From: Undaria pinnatifida
Taxonomy: Eukaryota; Sar; Phaeophyceae; Laminariales; Alariaceae
Length of the DNA: 64,000 bases
NCBI GenBank assembly: GCA_012845835.1
Contig: JABAKD010000023.1
Location: 15,992,702 to 16,056,701 of the forward strand
Direction: 5' to 3'
The notes below the pieces were generated by a model. That model searched no databases. It saw only the letters and a program-made list of their open reading frames with translations, and was not told the origin of the DNA. Both the position numbers and the translations under genes were made by a program. Positions 21,369-32,215 of this stretch are shown piece after piece. How positions within the stretch are numbered: the stretch's first letter is position 1; each line of letters begins with the position of its first letter.

Positions 21369-21960
21369 TGAGGGTGTTTTGGGTACGGTACGTACCGAGG
21401 CATACCGCCGGTATATTCCGCCGGTATTAGCTCAAGGGTGTGTTGGGTACGGCACGTACCGAGGCATACCGCCGGTATATTCCGCCGGTATTACCTGTAC
21501 CGGACACTTCGGTAAGTTCGGTATGGCATCATTACCAGTACCGGACACTTCGGTAACTTCGGTACGACATCAATACGGGCACCGGACACATCGGTAAGTT
21601 GGGCACGATATGGATACCGGTACCGCCGGTACCTGTACAGAATTTCATACCGGCACCGGGCGATTCGGTAAGTTCGGTACGCAATCAATACCGGTACCGG
21701 ACTCTTTGGTAAGTTCGATACAGCATCAACACCGGTGCCGGACACTTCGGTGAGTTCGGTTCGCCATCAATACCGGTACCAGACACTTCGGTACGTTCGG
21801 TACGTCAATACCGGTACACCGGGTACCGGTATGCCGTTACCGGTATGGAGGTTTGTACCGGAGTTGGTACCGGTATCGGCACGACAATCGATGCCGGTAC
21901 CGGACACTTCAATAAGTGTGGTACCATATCAACCCCGTACCGCCACATTTTGACATCAAA
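21369..21960. mobile_element. hAT-like element B family, left-arm fragment
   Basis: Starts with a decayed terminus TTGAGGGTGTTTTGGGTACG, repeated 64 bp later at 21433 as CAAGGGTGTGTTGGGTACGG, each followed by CGTACCGAGGCATACCGCCG. Then about ten TACCGG/CTTCGGTAAGTTCGGTA units to 21940, ending in a CCACATTTTGAC segment that also follows the left arm of element B at 6620-6635. No right end or target duplication found. Confidence 0.7.
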
Positions 21961-22446
21961 AGAAGGTTGGGTTGCTTCCTATAACATCCGATTCCGAGCT
22001 TCAGATTTTTACTCTTCTATCTGAGAAATTGATCGGTGTTTTTATGCAATCCGATATTGTTGCAAAATCGGACGGGAAAAATCTGATGTGAGAATCCAAT
22101 GGCCTCAAGTCGTCAGAATTTATCTGATGATTCGGCCTGTCGGATTCTCAAATCGAAAATGGCATCAGTCTTTCATCACGTAAAGATGTAACTGAGCAAA
22201 GCCTGGTGCAGCAGCAATACGGGATTCACACAAATGTACGAGTAACAATCGCGATATGTCGGACTACGACTATACCCACGATGCGCGAACGCAGTCGACG
22301 CATCTCTCCGCAGCCACACACTATCTAGCTGCTAGCTGTCGGCGGATGCGGGCTCGGACCTAGAGACCAAGAGGGGCAGCGCACCCCGCGCCCGGCTTTT
22401 GTGGCTACGTATCGTATATATATACGAGAGTACACCACAGCAGCAG
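21961..22446. other. AT-rich unassigned sequence
   Basis: Repeats of TCCGAT, CGGATT and ATCTGA in both orientations at 21985-22170; no gene. Possibly the interior of the preceding element. Confidence 0.4.
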
Positions 22447-22673
22447 CAAACACGGTACGTACCGAGACATACCGCCGGTATTACGGATACCGGAAGCTTC
22501 GGTATGTTCGGCATGACATCAATACCGGTACCGGACACTTCGGTAATTTCGGTACAACATCAATACCGGTATCGGGTACTTCGGTAAGCTCGGTACAAGG
22601 TCAATAACGGTACCGGATACTTCGGTAAGTTCGGTACGACATCCATACCGGTACCGTACCGAACACATCGTTG
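22447..22673. mobile_element. hAT-like element B family, right-end fragment
   Basis: Begins ACGGTACGTACCGAGACATA, holds about four TACCGG units and ends GTACCGTACCGAACACATCG then TTG, a two-mismatch version of the family terminus. No matching left flank. Confidence 0.65.
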
Positions 22674-22710
22674 GCAAAAATGACAGGGCCCGTCCAAAAG
22701 GGGAAAAATC

Positions 22711-23898
22711 CAGCGATGTGTACGGAGTGAAAATACACCCGCGGAGCGGTTTTTTGCGGAGCGGTTCGATCAAACCGCACCGTTGCGTGACATTTGTAGC
22801 GGATGATATCCGCTCCGCGACAATCCGTGACTGTTCCCAAAAGCGGATATCCGATCCGCTCCCCTCCGAAACACACTATTGAAAAATCCGCTCCGCTCCG
22901 TGACATTATACAAAAAATGCTCACCTCCGTATGGATTATACCTGCGCTTTTCAAACCGTGAAAAGCGGTTGTTCTGTAGAGCGGTTCGACCCACTCCGCA
23001 GGTACTGCGTAGCATATCTCATGGATCAAACCGTTGAAAGTCACGGTTTTTCCACGGTCGCAATTGTTCAGAATGCTGGATAACCTACCGTAGAAGGACT
23101 TGCATGGCATCCATAGCAACGGCATCCGCCGCCCGCCCTGCGTAAACAATTTATGAACAGGTGGTCGTTTTGGTGTTTGTACACTGTTGGTTTCACGTTT
23201 TCACTGTTTTGGACTTTTTTCATGGTGGGTCAGACCCTGTTGCCGTCGCGCGTCTGCTGCCCCGGCCCCCGTCACTCTGTGCTGTATGATCAGCAAATAC
23301 ACTTTCAAGTACCTAGTAGTCAATATTCACTAGTCTCGTCTTTGTTTTGTTTTCTCGGGGGACGCAACGTTTGCTTGTGCACCTTTCTCCTTTAGTGCTG
23401 GGCGTTGGGCGCCACAAGGTTGCTCAAACAGCAACGTCCATTTTTTCCGCCAGTACACAACGCATCCTTTCGTACCTACTGGTATTTACTCACGGACACC
23501 CGTATCATGTTTACGGTTAACCTATCATTTTAACGGAGAATTGGTACGGTGCGCCGTGGGGAAAGGCCGCGGTTTTGTGCGGTTTGCTCGATTTGCTCGA
23601 CGGAGCGAGATAAACCACTCCGTGAAAAACAACGTGCGACGGATATCCGGTCCGCAACAATCCGTGACATATGTAGCGACGGATACCCGCTCCGCGACAC
23701 ACTCGAAAACATCCCCTCCGCTCCGTGACATATTCAAAAGCGGATATCCGGTCCGTACTAATCCGTGAAGTATGTAGCGGCTGATATCCGCTCCGTACTA
23801 ATCCGTGACTTTTCACACGGGCGGATATCTGCTCCGCGAGATTTTGAGAACACAAGAAGCCGCTCCACGGAGCGGTTCTTACTCCGTACACATCCCTG
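22711..23898. mobile_element. hAT-like element C (CGGATATCC family)
   Basis: Left terminus CAGCGATGTGTACGGAGT, right terminus the inverse complement of CAGGGATGTGTACGGAGT: 18 bp with one mismatch. Flanking octamers GAAAAATC and GAAAAGTT agree at 6 of 8 positions. Both subterminal zones (22740-22930 and 23580-23880) are dense in GGAGCGG, CGGATATCCGCTCCG and AATCCGTGAC in both orientations, resembling the subterminal transposase-binding repeats known for hAT elements. The central region 23030-23540 has no recognisable transposase, so it is non-autonomous. Confidence 0.8.
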
Positions 23899-24469
23899 GA
23901 AAAGTTTGCGGGAAAAAAACGAACATATGAATATTCTTTAGTTTTTTTGGAAAAAAGGCATGTTCATTCCGAACGACCATCCAAAAATATCTGAAAAAAG
24001 CTGAAAATTATTGATCTTTCATGCTAAAACTCGCGGGGCAACCTGACAGAATGATATCAACCGCCACAGCACACCGATTCGAGGCGAATGCACCCAACGA
24101 CACAGCTGAACACGCCCAACTCACACACCCGAGGCACCCCTGAGAGTAGGCGGTGCAGGTGGTCCAACCCGCTCCCCGGAAATGCTGTAGAAGTTGTGTT
24201 TTGCTCATGGTGTTTTGTCGGCAGCCGTTGGATTACCGAGTGGCACCCTCATCGAACAATATATCGCCACAACCACGTCCTGACCCTCTGGTTTCTTGCA
24301 TAGCCACCGCTTGGTCATATCCGACACATATATGCTGGCTTCAACGGCGGACAAGCACCGTGGCAGCCTCACGCACTGCCCTACCCACCGTGCGCCTGCG
24401 AACCGGTCACCCTATGTTCCTCTTCGCGCTGTTTATACCATATGTATACGTATATATATATATATTTTT
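23899..24469. other. unassigned sequence
   Basis: No gene recognised; ends in a short TA microsatellite and T run at 24450-24475. Confidence 0.4.
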
Positions 24470-24648
24470 TTTTTCTTCGGGCACATCTCTTCGTACTCGC
24501 ACCTTTGTCCGAAACGTCGGATGGGGTGGGCACAATTCGACCGTTGGGGTCACGTTGCCGGAGGTTTAGGCGCGATCCATGCGGTGTGTCTTGCGTGGCA
24601 AGCCCTTTAAACGTTTTTGGCCTTGAGCACACTTGAGGAAAAATCGCA
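24470..24648 (+). repeat. dispersed repeat R4, copy 1
   Basis: Inverted partner of 55915-56100. Shared: TTCTTCGGGCACA, CTCTTCGT.CTCGCAC, TCCGAAACGT, GTTGGGGTCACGTTGCC, GGCGCGATCC.TGCGGTGTG and GGCAAGCC.TTTAAA. About 180 bp; ends right where element R2 begins. Confidence 0.75.
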
Positions 24649-24649
24649 C

Positions 24650-25901
24650 CTTCGTTCCCCTTGCCGCCTCGGTATGGTATGCTGCGAGGCATGCCCTAGC
24701 AGGCTTGTAGTGAGTGGGGGGGGGTCTTTCTGGCGGGTGTAAGGCCGGACTCACCCTCAAGGAGTGATACCTTCTTGCTGCTGCGTGTGGCCGCGAGGCT
24801 TAAGGCGTGGCGGTAGAGTTGGGTCGTACGTGGTGCGTTAGGCATGGTCACCTACGATTCGCGCGTCTTTTTAGGCAGCAGCGGCGGAGCAGCAATGCAT
24901 AATCGAGATGCTCGTGCGCGGAGGCAGGCGCCACCACGAGCCACACTACGGCGCAGTCTCGGTGTGGAGGGAACTGCGCCGGCAGGAGGCTGGGTTCGAC
25001 GAAGGAGGAGGGCGACTGAGCGTCGACGGGCGGGGAAGAGACGGATTGAACTCTCCCTGAACGAGAATTTTTGTTTTTCAGATCAGCACCGCAAGCTGCG
25101 AGGAGCATTTTGTTTTGGGACGGGGGACAAGGGGAACCGGTTAAAATTGAGTATCAACGAGAGCAAGTGCGAAGGAGCGGACCAAATGAACATTAACTAA
25201 GGCGATGAGGCGGCCATGGAGAACCACAGCAGGAGGATGGCACACGGAGACCCACGACCCGCACGCACACCATCATCACGAGAGCAGCGATCGTCTTTTT
25301 TCAGTTTTTTTTTACAGGGCAGTAGTACAACATGTTACTTACGTCACTGATGTTTGTAGAGTTGTAGAGTTGATAGAGCTGTATACCCTTCATGGGGAAC
25401 GACCCCCCGCATTTTTCAGTTTTCAGGCACGGGCGTCGTAGCTGAGCTGCAACCTGTCAGATAACCCGGGAAGACGGGGCGATCATTGATATTTGTATGG
25501 TGGTTTTTGGTTCGACTGCTTTTTTTTCATTGCATGCCCGCGGGTCGTCACTCTGACAGCACTCCAGACAGCAGGCGCGTTCGTCTGTGCTCACGATTTC
25601 CGTGCGGTTCGTACGGTGCAGGCAGCCCGACCGCTGTAGTTTGTGGCCGCGAGTTTGTTAGTTTTGGGAACGGGGCAACTTTATGCCGTAGTTGAGTGGA
25701 TACCCGCGGCCATGTGAGTTCAGTTTGCACATTGGATCATTTCACTTGTGGCCTTTGTATCGTGCGTTTTTGGGCGGGAAAGCGTAGTATTTCCCGGGCG
25801 AATTTTGATTTCATTTGGTTTTTCGGATCTTCCTAGGGCTCCAGCACCTCTGTGTGACCACGGACTCTAGATATTTGACAAGAGCTAATGTGAGACAACA
25901 A
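24650..25901 (+). mobile_element. 1.25 kb dispersed element R2, copy 2
   Basis: Partner of 3120-4387. The Arg-rich frame corresponding to 3313-3615 is 24844-25200 here and is somewhat longer (118 aa). It ends with GTGACCACGGACTC, AGCTAATGTGAGA and a very short AAC tail. Confidence 0.75.
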
Positions 25902-26050
25902 GGCAAATCCCCGGGTTTTCGCAACATCCCCGGGGATTGGATTTCTGCATCTCCTATCCCCGTGTACGCACGTAATATTTGGATACAAACCGGGTTTTCT
26001 GCTCTTATAGGGTACACGTACATTTCCCTAGTTTTGCACAGAGCACCACG

Positions 26051-27110
26051 CTACGATCCTGCCGCCCAGCAGCAGTCCAGCTCCCTAGCAGCAGCCTGCA
26101 ACTCTATGCGCGTTTGGCTACTGTTGTAGTAGGTGATTGCTTCGATCGGAGCGTGCCATTTGTCACCCCACTATACCCCATTTTTCTGCTGTGTGCTGAC
26201 GTTTCGTGCGCATATCCATAGCTTGTCAATAGATCGCGCTAATTTGGGCGGTAACATAGGAACCTTTTTGACACTAATTTATATACCAACCCATCCTTAC
26301 TTTTACGTCCACATGCTTTGTGTCGAAAATTTCGCCCACACCACAGATGACAGGCACCAGACAATATGAGGACAACACAACGCTACATGTACAACCCTGC
26401 CGCACAGCGGCAGTAGTAGGATACATCATGTACGTGCGCGTGGCGAGTCCTCGCTATGCTGCGGCGAGTTGCTTTTATCGGAGCCTGTCATCTGTCACTC
26501 CACCATACCGCATATTTCTGCTGTGTGCTGCCGCCTGTCGGATGTGCTACGATCCTGCCGCCCAGCAGCAGGCCAGCCCCCTAGCAGCAGCCTGCAACTC
26601 TATGCGCGTGTGGCTGCTGTTGTAGTAGATGATTGCTTTGATCAAAGCGTGCCATTTGTCACCCATCTATACCCCACATTCTGCTGTGTGCTGCCGCTGC
26701 GTGCGCATGTCCATAGCATGCCCATAGATCGCGCCAATTGGGCGGTAATGTAGGAACCTTTTTGATAGTAATTTTCATACCAACCCATCCTTACGTTTAC
26801 GTCGACAGATTCTGCGTCGGAGATTTTGCCTACACCACAAATGACAGGCACGAGATAATACGAGGACAGCACAACGCTACATGTACAGCCCTGCCGCATA
26901 GCGGCAGGTGTAGGATACATCATGTACGTGCGCGTGGCGAGTCCTCGCTATGCTGCGGCGAGTTGCTTTTGTCGGAGCCTGTCATCTGGCACTCCACCAT
27001 ACCACATATTTCTGCTGTGTGCTGCCGCTGCTCGGGTGTTCCACGATCCTGCCGCCCAGCAGCAGTCCAGCCCCCAAGCAGCAGCAGCCTGCAACTATAT
27101 GCGCGTGTGG
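26051..27110. repeat. tandem repeat, about 495 bp, 2.1 units
   Basis: The landmark ACGATCCTGCCGCCCAGCAG occurs at about 26053, 26549 and 27043 (spacing 496 and 494). Units share ACTCTATGCGCGTGTGGCT, CGTGCCATTTGTCACCC, GATCGCGC.AATT.GGGCGG, CATACCAACCCATCCTTAC and GTACGTGCGCGTGGCGAGTC. Several short frames repeat with the units. No domain. Unequal crossing-over is the simplest origin. Confidence 0.9.
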
Positions 27111-27884
27111 AGGACTGGGTGGGGTCGGCCGGAGCGACGGAGTTCGACCCGGACGCCGCTGCCATGGCGGCGAACGATGTTCAATCCGCTGCTGACGGGT
27201 GTGAATCGGGCACGCGAAGCTGGTAGCCCACTTTAAGTACTGTAACGATAGGAACGAGGTCAAGTGGTTCAAAAGGGCATCATATTGATGTTCCCCTGAT
27301 GTTGGTGTAGGTGAGGTGTGACACCAGCCTGTAGACATTCAGTAACTCTACGTGTTGGAAAGAAAATTGTGCTCGGCGTGTAGATTTGTTTGGCTGGGTA
27401 CTGGCTGGCGGTGCCAGTATTTCCCACCAAGCGTGCTGGCTCCTCCCCCTCTGGTTTGCCTCTTTGTTTTTGTGGGATTTTCAGTTGTATGGGATGGCGG
27501 TTTGTGGAAAGTGCCCTCGGGCACGTGATAGTGAATGATTATGCAAGCGTCAAGAAACCGTGCCACCTACATGCTCTTTCAGCCAGTATTAGTATACTGT
27601 CAGCAGACTCGCACTGGCAGCACATGCTGCGGCAGTACCAAGCCCATGCGTTTCACATGTCGTTCGTGGTACTGGTGAATTCCCAGTAGGTATGCATTGT
27701 GTGTGTTTTATCCCCTGCGTGCACGTTTTTTTTCGCGTGATTATAGAAGTCGCATGTTCATCTTCCCCCCGTCCACCCGTTCAAGATTGTTCGTGTTTTT
27801 TTTTCTCTGTTTAAATCCTTGTGTCACTGCAAACACGTTGGTTTTCCCCGTTGGTTCGCATCATGCTGATTGTTGAAGGTTATG
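27111..27884. other. unassigned sequence
   Basis: No recognised gene. The 27390-27689 (+) frame of 99 aa has no domain; rich in GTG/TTG/TGT words but no clear repeat. Confidence 0.4.
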
Positions 27885-28705
27885 TCGCGTACACGTGGGG
27901 TGGTTGCAGACATTGACACAAAAAAAGGGTCAACAATTAAAACCAAGAAAGCGTGAAAACTAGTTCTGGTATGGGACTTCTGACAACGATGATGACGACA
28001 TCTTTTTTCTTCGTGTCCGGGCTGAAGCATCATAAAACACTGCTGGTCGGGGCGAAAAAGCCGGAACGCCTATTGCATTCTTGCTAGCAAACTCCGATAC
28101 TTGACGCTCCACCGCTCGTATCCTTGGAGCTGGAGCGCTCTTGGCAGCAAACAAAACATAAAAGCAAATAACTTGAAAACATATTTGGACGAAAAATGAC
28201 CCGAAGAGCAGGCCCATCTACAAAGAAACGCCAAACGCTGTAAAATGTCATAACTAATATATCTCCTCTCAGATGTCTACCCCTCTCTCGCGTACACGTG
28301 GGGTGTTTGCGGACATCGACACAAAGAAGGGTCGACAGGTACAACCAAGAGAACATGACAACTACTGTAGTTCTGCTGTAGTTCTGGTATGGGACTTCTG
28401 ACGATGATACTTTTTCGTCTTTGTCGTGTCCGGGCTGAAGCATCATAAAACACTGCTAGTGGAGGTGAAAAAGCCGAAGCGCCTGATGCTCTCTTCGTAG
28501 CAAACTCCGATACTTGATGACACCCACCGCTCGTACCCTTGGGGGCTGGAGCGCTCTTAGCAGCGAACAAGGCACAAGAGCAAAGCACCAGAAAGCGGAC
28601 ATGGACGAAAAATGACCCGAAAAGCAGGTCCATCTACAAAGCAACGCCAAACGCTATAAAATGTCAACACTAATATATTTCTACTCTTAAGACGTCCACC
28701 CCTCT
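27885..28705. repeat. tandem repeat, about 403 bp, two units
   Basis: TCGCGTACACGTGGGGTG begins at 27885 and 28288. Each unit then has CATCGACACAAA or its variant, TTCTGGTATGGGACTTCTGA, CGTGTCCGGGCTGAAGCATC, ATAAAACACTGCT, CAAACTCCGATACTTGA, TGGAGCGCTCTT and ACGAAAAATGACCCGAA. Divergence is moderate, with small indels. Minus-strand frames across it are duplicated with the unit and have no known domain. Confidence 0.9.
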
Positions 28706-28856
28706 CTCCTCTCTTCGCCCGGCACTCTCTGATTGGCTTCTGGTCAGGCTATATGGCGACGTATGAAGTCACAGGAAACTTATTGGCACAGCACCGAGCA
28801 TGCCTCATTCACTAGATAGATACTGACAGTGTATAATGTTTGTGTGCGCGGCTCTA

Positions 28857-29125
28857 CTGGCCGAAAACACAACGTGCCCCGTCCGGGCAGTGTAGAGGTG
28901 CGACGGTCTATGAGCGTACGGACTACGGCCATGCATGACACCGTGATTACTCCCCCCCTCCCGCAGGAAGGGGATAGGATAAGCAAACAGTTTCTATGTG
29001 ATATATGGAAGAAGCGTAATGAGCGCCCATATGTTGGAGGCGTCTCTATTAGGAGTAGGAACGGTGCCCCGTCTCGAAAGGGATGCGTGGTCAATGGTCA
29101 AATAACCAATGCAAGCAACAAATGA
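28857..29125 (+). pseudogene. LINE family 2, C-terminal fragment (copy a)
   Basis: From about 28968 the frame encodes ISKQFLCDIWKKRNERPYVG and continues through SIRSRNGAPSRKGCVVNG to a TGA stop at 29123-29125. The same C-terminus occurs at 63646-63864 and, frame-broken, at 29723-30230. Upstream (28857-28945) lies a roughly 90 bp module (GTGCCCCGTCCGGGCA, GGTCTATG, GACTACGGCCATGCATGA) shared with 30263-30345 and 63519-63607. The catalytic RT core is absent. Confidence 0.65.
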
Positions 29126-29430
29126 GTACGCCCCCCCCCCCCTCCCACCCCACATGGTCTTATAGACAACAGCAATGCGTGCTGACGATCACCCACGCAC
29201 CCATGCACAAACACAAAACGAGTCTCCCCCCTCCCCCATGGCATTATAGACTACAGCGCTGCATTGTAACAATGACCCCCTCCGCGCCCACCTAAAGTTA
29301 GAACACCCCCACCTAACCCCTATGCTCGAACAGACTACGGCCATGCATGATAAGGATTACCCTCCCCCCCTGTCCCTATGGTCTTGCAGGCTACGGCCAT
29401 GCATACCATCGATTTCCCCCCACACAACAC
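29126..29430 (+). repeat. C-rich repeats after LINE 2 stop
   Basis: A degenerate series of GACTACGGCCATGCAT-like words separated by poly-C runs (at about 29160, 29245, 29330 and 29390), directly after the LINE 2 stop and the ACGCCCCCCCCCC run. Reads as a tandemly amplified 3' UTR. Confidence 0.55.
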
Positions 29431-29439
29431 TGCCGACAG

Positions 29440-30230
29440 CAGCTAAACAGATACCAGGTACTAGGATGCTCAAGTACGACGAGTAATGAAGTATTAAGAG
29501 CAGAATCAGGAATGTACCCGCTTTGAAACAAATAGAGACGTGAGAATGTTGAAATGTCAATATAAAGAATATGGCAGAAAAGAGGTTGCCAGCCATTGTT
29601 GATAGGACTATGGGAGAAAATAACAACAGGGCGAGCTGGAATAAGATGGGATAGTTAAGTCGAGAATATATGGCGGAAGGATTTAGGGGGAGACGAAGAA
29701 GAGGTACTGTCTACAGAGCATTTTGGCGGGTACAGAAGTAAAAGAAATAATAGAAGAAAGGGAAAGGCAAGCGCTAAAAAATATGGTGAAAAAGGAGAAT
29801 CACAGAGATATACGGGGGGTTGAGGGAAGATATTGGAATGAAAACGTATCTGCACGGCCCAATGGACTACGCGAAAAAGCTGAAACTGCGATTTCTACAA
29901 ATATGTGCGCGTGTGGCACAACAATAGAGAGTAGGACTGACATAGTAGGAGAATGTGAAATATACAAGGAGGAACGGGATGCGTTAGAGGAGATGAGGAA
30001 ACTGGACGTATGTGACGTGGAAGCGTTTGATAGACTAGAAAGTAGCGAGAAACTATCGCTATCCTAGGAGATGGGTGGTGGCCGCAGACGGCGAAACGTT
30101 TTTATGTAGTATATGGAAGAAGCGCAATGAGCGCCCAAATGTTGGACATGCCTCTATTAGCAGTAAGGACGGTCCTGTCTCGAAAGGGATGCGTGATTAA
30201 TGGTCGAATGACTAAGGCAAGCAACAAATG
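29440..30230 (+). pseudogene. LINE family 2, C-terminal region (copy b)
   Basis: The open frame 29723-30067 carries MCACGTTIESRTDIVGECEI followed by YKEERDALEEMRK, a Cys-x-Cys-Gly ... Cys arrangement of the kind found after the RT domain of many LINEs. At the point where copy c reads SEKTISILGD, this copy has lost one base and runs into TAG (30065-30067). The downstream homologous codons (WKKRNERP equivalent, stop near 30228) are out of frame. Upstream, 29560-29720 shows LINE-like words (AIVDRTM, ENNNRASWNKMG) interrupted by stops. Probable C-terminal 220 or so codons of a dead element. Confidence 0.65.
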
Positions 30231-30239
30231 AATACGCCC

Positions 30240-30603
30240 CCGCCCCCCCCCCCCCCACGGCCTGGTTGGTGAAAACCCGACGTGCTCCGTCCCGGCATAG
30301 TAGGGGTGGGAGGGTCTATGGTCATACGACTACGGCCGTGCACAAATCGACCCCCCCCACCACCCCTCGCCGCCGCCGCTCCGTGCGGCCGCCCATGCTA
30401 CGACTGGTAGCCGAACAGCACAGAATCATGCTAGCCCACACATGTTCCGCTAAAATTCCAGTGGGCTGCACAATGCAACATTAAATTCATACGCGCACGT
30501 TGTCCCCACCATCTCGACGACAGATCGTTCTGTTACCACGCTCAGCACTGCTGGTTGAGCTGGGCTTCGAGGTCAGCTTTGACGATCGCGGGGTCTCCAA
30601 TGC
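30240..30603. other. poly-C run and LINE 2 module, then unassigned
   Basis: 30240-30258 is a C run; 30263-30345 is the 90 bp module found at 28857 and 63519. The rest shows nothing recognisable. Confidence 0.5.
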
Positions 30604-31040
30604 CTAGCAGCAGTTCTTTTCCAATGCAAAAATGCTCGCCTCACGCCTATCTTTCGCGGCCCCCTCGTCCGCCTGCTCCACCATCCTATGAAGGTTCGCC
30701 CCGATGTTTTCCACATGAGTGTTGGCCTTCTCGAGGACGATCAGCTGCGCCTTCCTCGTCTCGATTGAGTCCTCACTCGTTTCAAGCGTTTTCCTCCTCA
30801 CCTCCTTGTTCTCCTTGTCGGATTGCTGCTTCTTTTGCTCTCGTTCTTTGTTGACGGCCGCGTGGTGCTGGCGACGACTCACGGCGGGCGTTGAGCCGGC
30901 CAATTGGCGAGGGGTTGGAGATAGGGGTTGTTGGCGTCAAGAGTAATTCGTCCAGCGGCCTCTTGCGCTTCTTAGGCCCCTCGAAGACATAAAATGTTTC
31001 CACTCGGACGGGGTGTTGCCACCCCACGACGACCAAGCGC
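30604..31040 (-). CDS. hypothetical coiled-coil frame, possibly two exons or frameshifted
   Basis: On the minus strand 30604-30870 encodes a highly charged, heptad-like segment (NKEREQKKQQSDKENKEVRR, then LIVLEKANTHVENIGANLHR) ending in a TAG stop. An adjacent frame, 30880-31042, encodes a basic stretch GPKKRKRPLDELLLTPTTPI that looks like a nuclear-localisation-type sequence. The two frames meet near 30870-30900, where GTGAGT could be a splice donor, or a frameshift could separate them. No domain recognised. Composition differs from the low-complexity frames around, so a real or recently dead gene is possible. Confidence 0.35.
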
Positions 31041-31744
31041 ACGCAAGAAGGATGTATGGGTAGACGCAGTCACGGGGCATCTCTATCTTTTCTGACTCAC
31101 CACCGTTCGGGTAACCCGCGGGCTGGGAAAGATCGGCGTTTATTCCCGCCAAGGCCGCCGGCTCCGGGGATGCCGAGGCCGCCGGCAGCTCCGGCCCCAA
31201 AAGTGCATGCGCATGGTCGCTTGCTTCCTTCTCCGCCTTCTTGTACTGTTCGAAATATGCACATGTCCGATTCCAGCGTCAGTAGGGCGTCCTGCGTGTT
31301 TTTTCCTGGTGGAAGCCCCTCGGCAATATCCTGGTGACTGCGAGCAAAAGCCTTTGTGTAAAAGGAGGGATTCCGTGTTACGGAAATCAATAATGCCAGC
31401 GTTTGGTGGACACAAATATGGAGTAGCCTCGTTAGAGCTTTGCTGCCATCATGTTTGTAACGTTTTACAGTGACCCGGATACATACCGGCGCTTCGCCGT
31501 GGGGGTCGTTAGTATCTATGTAGTGAACACCAATTATAAATGAATATAAATGCAATTATGGGCATGTGGCGCCAGCGATATGTTGTTGTAATTTCATCCT
31601 TGCTAGCTTATTTATGAACTCGAACTACTGTAATGTGTAGTACTTGATACCGTGGCCTTCGCGCGTCAGCAAATTCCACCCCTTCGATTAAACGACGTGG
31701 GCTGTCGATAATGTCATCTATCCAACTGGGGTCTCGGGGTATTT
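31041..31744. other. unassigned sequence
   Basis: Several overlapping frames on both strands (for example 31097-31555 minus, Gly/Ala-rich end) without a recognisable domain. It might be an upstream part of the preceding coding candidate. Confidence 0.35.
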
Positions 31745-32215
31745 TTAACGGCGTAGAACCGAACAGCGGCGGGTGTTTTATGCTTGCGGAACCCTACCGT
31801 GCGGCACTGTGAGAACAACAGTGCTGCCAACTGTACGGTGCGGCGAGGGTTATTTTATGTATTTAAGTTCCATGTGATGCTAATTTAAAGAAGACCGTGC
31901 GGTGGGATCCTGTAAAAGCCGATCATAAACCGCATAGCGCCGCGCCTGCAACATACCGGGTAGCGAACTACTTGGTGTTGCAGACCACCTGGCCGTTTCA
32001 CGTTTCCTTTTCGTATGAGGTAGCAGTAGATCGTAACGGCTCTATGCTTGTCATGTTTTGAATTGTACGGTGCGGTGAAGTGCATGGTTTTAAGTGTTAA
32101 CATCGTACGGTGTACTGTGGTGCGGTTTTGTTGACGGGAGAAATGTGTTTCATGGCGTTTTGCCGTACGGCACGAAACCGTAAGACAACAATCCGCGCCG
32201 TAAAAAAGAGTACAA
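31740..32215. mobile_element. possible MITE with GTACGGTGCGG repeats
   Basis: Words GTACGGTGCGG, CCGTGCGGCAC and CCGTACGGCAC recur at 31795, 31835, 31890, 32066, 32104 and 32165 in both orientations. Imperfect inverted ends: GTATTTTTAACGGCG at 31739 and CGCCGTAAAAAAGAG at 32197. No convincing target duplication, so boundaries are uncertain. Confidence 0.45.
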
